13,389 nt of DNA from an uncultured Planctomycetaceae bacterium. GTDB lineage: Bacteria > Planctomycetota > Planctomycetia > Pirellulales > UBA1268. The notes below the pieces were generated by a model that was given only the letters and a program-made list of their open reading frames with translations, was not told where the DNA came from and did not search any database. The stretch lies in contig CAISKG010000055.1 of the NCBI GenBank assembly GCA_903885855.1, positions 1 through 13,389 of the forward strand, in the 5' to 3' direction. Shown one piece after another: positions 5,763-11,615 of this stretch. Every line of letters starts with the position of its first letter. Positions within the stretch are counted from its first letter, which is position 1. Both the position numbers and the translations under genes were made by a program.

Positions 5763-8003
5763 ATGTCCACGCCCCGTGCCAGGCTCACGATCCCGCTGCT
5801 CGCGATCCTGACGGCCGCCGCGGGGCCGCTCCACGGGGAGGACGCGGCTCCTCCCCCGGTGGCGATCCCGGCCTGGGTCCGGGAGACCACCGGCGTGGGC
5901 TACACCCTCTCCGGCATGACGCGTGAGGCGCGCGAGGAGGCGGTGCGCCACGGGGTGACGATCAGCGAGATGAACTTCGTCGACCCCTTCTATCCGTATT
6001 ACGACAGCCGACTGCTGCGGAGGCGGAGCCCGCACGTGCCGGTGGAGCGCATCCGCGAGGAGATCGCCGAGTACCGGCGGCTCGGGGTGCGGATCCTCGC
6101 CGTCTGTCCGCCGACCCTCCAGGCGGAGGTGTGGGAATCGCACCCCGAGTGGCGCCGCATCGCCACCGACACGCGCGAGATCCCCGAGGTCGACCTGGAG
6201 CGGTTCCCGCACGGCGGCATGCTCTGCCTGCTGGGGCCGTACGGCGGGTTCTTCGTCTCCCTGCTCGAGGAGATTCTCCGCACGCACCCGGAGGTCGACG
6301 CCTTCAGCTTCGACGGCCTCCACCACGGCGGCGGCTGCTGGTGCGCGTCCTGCCGCGCGGCCTACCGGGCCGAGCGCAACGCCGAGATTCCCCCGGCCGA
6401 CCTCGACGATCCGGCGTTCCGCCGCTACCAGGCCTGGGCCGACGCGCGGCTGGAAGCGCTCGTCGCGGAGGCGCAGCGGCGGCTCAAGGCGATCAAGCCC
6501 GAGGTGGCGCTGGTCACCTGGACCACCAACGGCGGCCGCTTCGGCCACTTCCTCTCGCTGCCGCGCACCATGCCGGCGCGGATGAACCTGCAATTCGACG
6601 CCCCCGACCAGGAACTGTGGCTCGACGAGACCAACCGCGGCGACACGATCCTCCCGGCCTTCGGCGTGGCCTACGCCTGGGCCACGACCGATCACCGCGT
6701 GGCCTTCAGCGAGCCCTACCTGATGAGCCATGGCAATCCCTACGGGAAGGATTCCTTCCCGGGGCACGAGATCCTCCGCCGGATGATGCTCTGCCTCACG
6801 CACGGCTGCGGCGCGAGCGTCGCCGTCGCCCAGCCGCCGCGTCTCCAGCGCGACCTGTGGGCCGCGCTCGACGCCGTGGCACAGCGGCGGCGCTGGCTCG
6901 TCCACGCCGAGCCGGAGCCCTGGGGCGCGCTGGTGATGAGCGACGCCACGAAGACCTTCCACGGCCGGTCGGCGGCGCACGTCGAGGAGCGCTATCTGGC
7001 CCACGTGGTGGGAACCTTCCGCGCGGTCACCGAGGAACACCTCCCCGTGACCGTGGTGGAGGACTGGCGGCTCTCGCCCGAGTTCCTCGCCCGTCAGGCG
7101 GTCGTCGTGCTCCCCAACACCGCCTGCCTCGACGATGCCGCGATCGGGGCGCTGGACGCGTGGGTGCGCGGGGGGGGAGGTCTCGTCGCCAGCCTCGACG
7201 CCTCGTTGTGCACGCCCCTCGGCGACTCGCGGGGGGCGCTCGCGCTCGCCGAGGTGCTGGGCGTCGATCACCGCGGCCCGGCCACGTCGCTGCCCGGCGA
7301 CGTGGCCGAGATCGACGTCAATTTCGCCCGATCGCTGCCCCCCGACTGGCACGAACGGCGCCGTGGGATCTTCCGCTGGCGTTCGCTCCCCGGCACCTTC
7401 CTCGCCGCCGACCCGACACTCGCCGCGCTGGTCGGCACCGACCCGGTGACCTTCAAGGGGCCGGCGGTCCGCGTCGAACCGCGTCCGGGGACCGAGATCC
7501 TCGCCACCATCGAGGCCGAGGGGGGCGGCGCGCCCCTTCCCGCCGTGACGGCGCGCCGCCACGGGCGCGGCCGGGCGGTGTACCTCGCCGCGGGTGTCGA
7601 CGCGGCCTACTGGAGGTATCCCTATCCCTACCAGCGACGCGTCCTGGCCGCGGCGATCGGATGGGCGGCCGGCGACAGGCCTCCGCCGGTGCGCGTCGCG
7701 GCTCCGATGTGCGTCCACGCGACGGTCCGGCGGCAACCGGGCGGCAGGCTCGTCGTCCATCTGTTCAACGACGTCAACACGACCGGAGGCCACGCCCTGG
7801 GCACCGACGACGTCCCGCTCCGCGAGGAGACGGTGCCGATCCACGGGATCCGCGTCGGCTTCGCGCCCGGGTCGCGCTGGCGCGAGGTGCGTCTCGAGCC
7901 GTTCGGCACGACGCTCGAGGTCACCGACGACGGCCACGGGCCCGGGGTGACGGTGCCGCGGCTCGACGTCCACGCGATGGTGGTGGCGGAGCCGGCGGAG
8001 TGA
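5763..8003 (+). CDS. Secreted GHL6-like putative glycoside hydrolase with C-terminal amidotransferase-like domain
   Basis: This 746-residue protein begins with a signal peptide (basic TPRARLT, hydrophobic IPLLAILTAAAG, cleavage near GPLHG-ED). Residues about 35-350 look like a TIM barrel of the hypothetical glycosyl hydrolase 6 or family 10-like class: FVDPFYPYYDSR after the first strands, a LGVRILAVCPP strand, and FDGLHHGGGCWCASC at 183-197, where Asp184 sits at the strand-4 position usual for a catalytic carboxylate and Cys192, Cys194 and Cys197 form a CxCxxC cluster. Residues about 380-490 resemble the class I amidotransferase-like beta-galactosidase trimerisation domain (VVVLPNTACLDD, then a Gly-rich strand). 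A beta-rich C-terminal region follows, with HLFNDVNTTGG near 663-673. GGAGG lies 4 nt before the ATG. Glycan hydrolysis is inferred from fold; the substrate is unknown. It converges on the halogenase-like gene with 18 nt between stops. Confidence 0.75.
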   Translation: MSTPRARLTIPLLAILTAAAGPLHGEDAAPPPVAIPAWVRETTGVGYTLSGMTREAREEAVRHGVTISEMNFVDPFYPYYDSRLLRRRSPHVPVERIREEIAEYRRLGVRILAVCPPTLQAEVWESHPEWRRIATDTREIPEVDLERFPHGGMLCLLGPYGGFFVSLLEEILRTHPEVDAFSFDGLHHGGGCWCASCRAAYRAERNAEIPPADLDDPAFRRYQAWADARLEALVAEAQRRLKAIKPEVALVTWTTNGGRFGHFLSLPRTMPARMNLQFDAPDQELWLDETNRGDTILPAFGVAYAWATTDHRVAFSEPYLMSHGNPYGKDSFPGHEILRRMMLCLTHGCGASVAVAQPPRLQRDLWAALDAVAQRRRWLVHAEPEPWGALVMSDATKTFHGRSAAHVEERYLAHVVGTFRAVTEEHLPVTVVEDWRLSPEFLARQAVVVLPNTACLDDAAIGALDAWVRGGGGLVASLDASLCTPLGDSRGALALAEVLGVDHRGPATSLPGDVAEIDVNFARSLPPDWHERRRGIFRWRSLPGTFLAADPTLAALVGTDPVTFKGPAVRVEPRPGTEILATIEAEGGGAPLPAVTARRHGRGRAVYLAAGVDAAYWRYPYPYQRRVLAAAIGWAAGDRPPPVRVAAPMCVHATVRRQPGGRLVVHLFNDVNTTGGHALGTDDVPLREETVPIHGIRVGFAPGSRWREVRLEPFGTTLEVTDDGHGPGVTVPRLDVHAMVVAEPAE

Positions 8004-8021
8004 GTTCCGGGGGTTCCGGCG

Positions 8022-9296
8022 TCATTCTGGGGCGATCGCCATTCCCGTCGCCTCGGCCCGCATGGCGTCCATCGGGGCCACGATCGCGTCGACGCGGTCG
8101 TTGAAGAGGTCGCCGATGAGCATGTCGGTGATGTGCCCCTTGAGGTCGGGGTGGCGGCGGACGAACTTGCCGAAGTTGAAGCCGTCGTAGAACTCCACCA
8201 CCAGCCGGCGCATCCGATCCATCCCCTCGTTGAACGTCGGCCCCCACGCGCCGAGGACGGCGCCCGAGGTGTCGCCGCGGGAGAGGCCGTCGTGGATGCA
8301 GTCCGCGGCCAGGGCACCGGAGTGGAGAGCCAGGAGGATCCCGGAGGAATAGAGCGGGTCGAGGAAGCCGTAGGCGTCGCCGACGAGCACCCAGCCGTCG
8401 CCGGCCACCTGCCTCGAGCGGTAGGAATATTCCTTCGCCGCGCGGTAGGGGGCCACCCGCTCGGCACCGGCGATGCGCGGGCCGACGCCGGGGCAGCGCG
8501 CCACCTCCTCGGCGTAGATCGCCTCGTGGTCCTTCGTGGTGCGGTTCTTGAAGAGGTAATCGTGCGGGGCGACCACGCCCACGCTCACCACGTCGTCCTG
8601 CAGCGGGATGTACCAGAACCACCCGAGCTTGTTGTCGAGCTGCATCACGAGGGTCGCCCCCTCGTCGCGGCCGGCGTCGCGCGTGGCCCCCTTCCAGTAG
8701 GTCCAGAGGGCCGCCTTCTTGAGATCCGGATCCCACTGCCGCAGACCGAGCCGATCCTGGATGAGCCCGGCCTGGCCGGCGGCGTCGACGACGACGTCGG
8801 CGGGCACGAAGCGGCGTCCTTCGGGGGCATCCACGTGCACCCCCCGGGCCCGCCCCCCCTCGAACACGACCTCGAGCACCCGCGCCCCCTCGTGGACCTC
8901 GACGCCGTGGGCGCGGGCGTTGTCGAGCATCATAGCGTCGAACTCGCTGCGCAGCACCTGCCAGGTGCGCGACGACTCGTGGTCCTTGTGGTCGGGGAAA
9001 TAGAACGGCTCGGAGAGCTTGCCCGTCCCGGTCACGAACTGCACGCTCTCCTTGCGGACGAACCGGCTCGATCGCAGCGCGTCGAGGATCCCCAGCCGCT
9101 CGAAGACCCAGAACGTCTCGGGGATCAGCGATTCGCCGATGTGGTAGCGCGGGAACACCTCCCGCTCGAAGAGCGTGACGCGATGCCCGTGGCGGGCGAC
9201 GAGCGTGGCCGCGGTGGCGCCGGCGGGCCCGCCGCCGATGACGACGACGTGGCCGGGATCACGGGGCAGGTTCGACGTGCCGGTGCGGGCGACCAT
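8022..9296 (-). CDS. Flavin-dependent halogenase-like FAD oxidoreductase
   Basis: This 424-residue cytoplasmic flavoprotein starts with a dinucleotide fold (VVVIGGGPAGATAA, residues 17-30, acidic Glu44). Several motifs match flavin-dependent halogenases: PRYHIGESLIP (49-59), Lys82 placed five residues before Phe87 as the catalytic lysine is in known enzymes, WFWYIP (226-231) fitting the WxWxIP motif, and GDAYGFLDPLYSSG (306-319) in the second FAD-binding block. In tryptophan halogenases the last block has a Glu (PLESTG); here Tyr316 stands there, more like the phenol and pyrrole halogenases. Geranylgeranyl-reductase-type proteins share the FAD motifs but usually not WxWxIP. The ATG at 9296 has AGGAG 8 nt upstream. 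The MarR gene ends 34 nt upstream on the same strand, so the two are probably one operon. No carrier protein or flavin reductase is nearby, so the substrate is open. Confidence 0.85.
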   Translation of the reverse strand: MVARTGTSNLPRDPGHVVVIGGGPAGATAATLVARHGHRVTLFEREVFPRYHIGESLIPETFWVFERLGILDALRSSRFVRKESVQFVTGTGKLSEPFYFPDHKDHESSRTWQVLRSEFDAMMLDNARAHGVEVHEGARVLEVVFEGGRARGVHVDAPEGRRFVPADVVVDAAGQAGLIQDRLGLRQWDPDLKKAALWTYWKGATRDAGRDEGATLVMQLDNKLGWFWYIPLQDDVVSVGVVAPHDYLFKNRTTKDHEAIYAEEVARCPGVGPRIAGAERVAPYRAAKEYSYRSRQVAGDGWVLVGDAYGFLDPLYSSGILLALHSGALAADCIHDGLSRGDTSGAVLGAWGPTFNEGMDRMRRLVVEFYDGFNFGKFVRRHPDLKGHITDMLIGDLFNDRVDAIVAPMDAMRAEATGMAIAPE

Positions 9297-9304
9297 GGAG
9301 GCGA

Positions 9305-9309
9305 CTCCT
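9305..9309 (-). promoter_or_regulatory. Ribosome binding site of the halogenase-like gene
   Basis: AGGAG on the minus strand lies 8 nt before the ATG at 9296, in the 34-nt gap after the MarR stop. It fixes the start over the open upstream extension, which runs through the MarR gene in another frame. Confidence 0.6.
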
Positions 9310-9330
9310 GGGAAGGCTGCGGAGGGCTGA

Positions 9331-9840
9331 TCAGGCCTCGGTCCTGGATTCGGCGGGCTCGTGGGGACGACGGGCGTCCTTGAGCAGGGAGACGAGCGTG
9401 CGGAGATCGGCGGGGGGGAGGTGTCCGAGTTGCCGGACGCCGCAGGCGACCACCTCGCCGGCCATGCGCCCGAGGAGGGCGGTACCTTCCCCGGTGAGGA
9501 CGATCCGCACCACACGGCGGTTGTCGGCCGGCCGCTCGCGCCGCACGAGCCCCCTGGCCTCCAACCGATCGACCAGCCGGGTGATGTCGGGGGCCCGCGA
9601 CACCAGCCGCGCCGCGAGGGAGAGCGTGGGGAGCCCGTCGGGTTGGGCGTCAGCCAGGAGTCGGAGGGCGTTGTACTGCTGGGCGGAGAGCGCGTGGGCG
9701 CCGAACACCTCCTCCTCGATCGACTTCAGCCGGTCGTAGGTGCGCCACAGGTTCAGGTAGGCCTCTTGCTCGAGGGAATCGAAGCGGCGTGCCGCCACGG
9801 CACCGGGCCCGACCCGCGAGGCTCCTTTCACCTTGCTCAT
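9331..9840 (-). CDS. MarR family winged-helix transcriptional regulator
   Basis: The 169-residue protein has the MarR layout: an N-terminal dimerisation helix (FDSLEQEAYLNLWRTYDRL, 20-38), LSAQQYNALRLL (51-62), a helix-turn-helix whose recognition helix is about residues 82-94 (RAPDITRLVDRLE), a wing with DNRRV at 106-110, and C-terminal helices for dimerisation. Such proteins usually repress their own operon and release DNA on binding a small aromatic ligand or on oxidation. One Cys, in VVACGV near residue 134, lies in a C-terminal helix. The ATG at 9840 has no Shine-Dalgarno site, but a good -10 box lies seven bases upstream, suggesting a leaderless mRNA; a GTG at 9894 would add 18 residues of unlikely composition. 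The halogenase-like gene follows after 34 nt and is the obvious target. Confidence 0.9.
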   Translation of the reverse strand: MSKVKGASRVGPGAVAARRFDSLEQEAYLNLWRTYDRLKSIEEEVFGAHALSAQQYNALRLLADAQPDGLPTLSLAARLVSRAPDITRLVDRLEARGLVRRERPADNRRVVRIVLTGEGTALLGRMAGEVVACGVRQLGHLPPADLRTLVSLLKDARRPHEPAESRTEA

Positions 9841-9867
9841 GTCGGAATAATAGTCGTCTCGACATGA
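9837..9867. promoter_or_regulatory. Candidate MarR operator, 8+8 bp inverted repeat
   Basis: TCATGTCG (9837-9844) and CGACATGA (9860-9867) form a perfect inverted repeat with a 15-bp spacer, spanning the MarR start codon and its -10 box. A nested dyad, GTCG-TCT-CGAC (9853-9863), shares the right arm. Position and symmetry suit autorepression by a MarR dimer, though classical MarR sites are shorter (16-20 bp) and the nested dyad could be the actual site. Confidence 0.55.
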
Positions 9868-9875
9868 ATCGTCCA
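9847..9875 (-). promoter_or_regulatory. Promoter of the MarR-halogenase operon
   Basis: On the minus strand TGGACG (9875-9870) and TATTAT (9852-9847) are separated by 17 bp; the -10 matches five of six consensus bases and lies in one of the few AT-rich spots of the window. The expected start of transcription is at or next to the ATG at 9840, which would make the mRNA leaderless. Confidence 0.5.
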
Positions 9876-9909
9876 CACAACCTTGGCGATCCACCCCCCT
9901 GAAATGGTG

Positions 9910-9934
9910 CCCCCGCCCCGCGCCCCCCCCCCCC
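9910..9934 (-). repeat. Homopolymeric tract and G-quadruplex motif
   Basis: The plus strand reads C5-G-C4-GCG-C12, so the minus strand has G12, G4 and G5 runs with loops of one to three bases. This meets the usual quadruplex pattern of four or more G3+ runs. The pure run at 9923-9934 is 12 bases. It lies between the Nudix stop and the MarR promoter, about 35 bp upstream of the -35 box. Confidence 0.7.
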
Positions 9935-9945
9935 GCGGCGGGCGG

Positions 9946-10398
9946 TCAGGCGGCCCGCGGGCCGGCCAGGGCGACGCGGAGCAGGTCCCGCAGTCCGGGG
10001 TGATCGATCCGCGCCGGCACGTCGGCGGGGCGGACCCAGTCGCGGAGGCGTTTGCGCCGCTCCGGCCAGTCGCTGGCGGCCTCGGTGACCCACATCCGGT
10101 AGACCACGACCACGTGGCGGCAGCCCGCCTTCTGGATCTCGTAGCGGCCCAGGGGACGCCCGGCCAGGCGCCCCACGAGCCCCGCCTCCTCCCAGGCCTC
10201 GCGACGGGCGGTGGCGCGGAGGCCGCGGCTGCCCGGGCACTTGCCCTTCGGCACGACCCAGCGCCGCCCGCTCGACGAGGTGATGAGGCAGACCCGCCCG
10301 CCCCGGATGGCGACGACCGCGGCCTGGGGCACGCCCGGCGCGGCCGCGTCGCCGCGCGATGCAGCCTGCCCCGGCTCGGCCGCGGACCGTTTCGCCAT
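9946..10398 (-). CDS. Nudix hydrolase
   Basis: This 150-residue protein would cleave a nucleoside-diphosphate-linked or polyphosphate substrate in the cytoplasm. After an Ala-rich N-terminus (1-24) the first strand is AAVVAIRGGRVCLI; VVPKGK (48-53) opens the Nudix box, which spans 52-74 and ends in REAWEEAGL with correct spacing. The metal-binding REXXEE is intact (Arg66, Glu67, Glu70, Glu71), while the first Glu of the consensus is Arg58. That variation is shared by the branch related to diphosphoinositol-polyphosphate phosphohydrolases (PKG..(x)..REAWEEAG), so activity is still likely. I chose the ATG at 10398, with GGAG 7 nt upstream; an in-frame ATG at 10428 would add ten residues but its purine tract abuts the codon. 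The gene lies 105 nt upstream of the MarR gene and 124 nt downstream of the squalene-cyclase-repeat gene. The substrate is unknown. Confidence 0.85.
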   Translation of the reverse strand: MAKRSAAEPGQAASRGDAAAPGVPQAAVVAIRGGRVCLITSSSGRRWVVPKGKCPGSRGLRATARREAWEEAGLVGRLAGRPLGRYEIQKAGCRHVVVVYRMWVTEAASDWPERRKRLRDWVRPADVPARIDHPGLRDLLRVALAGPRAA

Positions 10399-10522
10399 CG
10401 TCGGGCTCCGGCGGATGTCGGCTGGCATCCTTCCGGATTGAAACCCCGATCTCCGGCGGGGGCAAGATGAATTTCGCCCCGCTCTCAGGATGGCCTCCGT
10501 CACGACTCCCGCGGCCGCGGGA

Positions 10523-11596
10523 TCAGCGCTGGTAGGCCGGGAGGAAATGCATGTACACCTCGAGCGTGATCGCCCCCATCGCCGTCGAGTAGTTCTTCGC
10601 CGGACCGTTGATCCGCTCCTCCCCCCAGCCCGGCCAGCTGCCGTCGGCGTTCTGGTTCTCCAGGAGGAGCGTGCGCACCCGCGGGCTCCAGGTGGCCCAC
10701 TGCGCCTCGCCGGCCTGGAAGTGGGCCTGCATCGCGTAGTAGTTCATGTAGTGGAAGTACTCGTCCATCTGCGGCCGGTAGTCGCGCTTCTGCAGCGACG
10801 CGAGCGCCCCCGCCACGTCGGGGTCGTCGTACTGCCCGAGGAGCTGCAGCGACAGCGCGCCGGCGGCCGACTGGGCGTTCTTCACCCCCTGCCCCGGCTG
10901 GTAGGAGAACCCGCCGTCCGGCTTCGCGCAGCGCTTGATGTAACGCACCGCGTCGTCGAGCGTCTTCTGCGGCACCTCGAAGCGCGCGCTCTGGGCGGCG
11001 CGGAGCGTCACGACCTGCATCACGGTGACGCTCAGATCGGCGTCCGACGGCCGCGGCTGGTAGCGCCATCCCCCCTCCGCGTTCTGCGCTCCGAGGATCA
11101 CCTCCACCGCGCGGCGGCAGCAGTCGCGCATCGCCGCGTCGGAACGCCAGCCGGAGGCCTCGATGAGGGCCAGGGTCGCGAGGGCGTGCTCGTACATCGG
11201 GCCGTGGGAGTTGCCCCCGGAACGGACCACGAGCCCGTCGGGCTGCTGCGCGGCCACCAGCGCGTCGAGGGCCCGGCCGACCGTCTCCTTGTAGGGCCCG
11301 CGCCCCGGCACGTGGCCGCGCCCCATGAAGGCCAGGAGGCAGAGGGCGTTGATGCCGGTGTTGGGCTGCTGCGACATGCCGTGCTGCCACGAGCCGCCCG
11401 GATCCTGCTTCACCGCCAGGTATTCGAGGCCCCGATCCACGGCCGCCTCGACGCGCACCAGATCGCGGGCGTCGGCCTCGGCGGAGCCGGCGGGCTCCGC
11501 GGCCGCGACGCCCGGCCCCGCCGCCGCGCCCCACGGCGCCGACAGCGCCGCCAGGAGGGCCACGGCGAGCCGGCGGGGCTTGGCGGATCGACGCAT
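10523..11596 (-). CDS. Secreted squalene-cyclase/prenyltransferase-repeat protein
   Basis: The 357-residue product has a signal peptide (basic RRSAKPRR, hydrophobic LAVALLAALSA, Ala-rich cleavage region near 25-33). The rest is an alpha/alpha toroid of the terpene cyclase and prenyltransferase type, shown by repeated Q-x-x-D/G-G-x-W/F elements: QDPGGSW, QQPDGL, QNAEGGW, KPDGGF and QNADGSW, spread from about residue 64 to the C-terminus. I see no DxDD of squalene-hopene cyclases and no prenyltransferase zinc site, so it is probably not a terpene cyclase but a structural or glycan/protein-binding toroid. GAGG lies 6 nt before the ATG at 11596. The BatA-like gene ends 19 nt upstream on the same strand. 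This pairing recurs in planctomycete MoxR/DUF58/BatA clusters, and suggests a shared envelope function that is not yet defined. Confidence 0.85.
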   Translation of the reverse strand: MRRSAKPRRLAVALLAALSAPWGAAAGPGVAAAEPAGSAEADARDLVRVEAAVDRGLEYLAVKQDPGGSWQHGMSQQPNTGINALCLLAFMGRGHVPGRGPYKETVGRALDALVAAQQPDGLVVRSGGNSHGPMYEHALATLALIEASGWRSDAAMRDCCRRAVEVILGAQNAEGGWRYQPRPSDADLSVTVMQVVTLRAAQSARFEVPQKTLDDAVRYIKRCAKPDGGFSYQPGQGVKNAQSAAGALSLQLLGQYDDPDVAGALASLQKRDYRPQMDEYFHYMNYYAMQAHFQAGEAQWATWSPRVRTLLLENQNADGSWPGWGEERINGPAKNYSTAMGAITLEVYMHFLPAYQR

Positions 11597-11615
11597 GACG
11601 CACCTCGCGCGAAGG

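Noticed and set aside
5073..7973. 966-codon open frame on the minus strand opposite the GHL6-like gene
   Set aside because: High GC removes stop codons here. The plus-strand protein has a signal peptide, a ribosome site and recognisable motifs; the minus-strand product does not.
9841..9894. GTG start at 9894 for the MarR gene
   Set aside because: The added residues are Asp/Tyr/Cys-rich and unlike MarR N-termini, and the region carries the promoter and inverted repeat.
9951..9964. 14-bp perfect palindrome (CGGCCCGCGGGCCG) at the end of the Nudix gene
   Set aside because: It is inside coding sequence, has no T run, and all-GC palindromes of this length are expected here.
10441..10480. Two overlapping hairpins (CCCCG/CGGGG and GGGGC/GCCCC) upstream of the Nudix gene, resembling a terminator or attenuator
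   Set aside because: Stems are only five base pairs and only three T follow, so chance is likely at this GC content.
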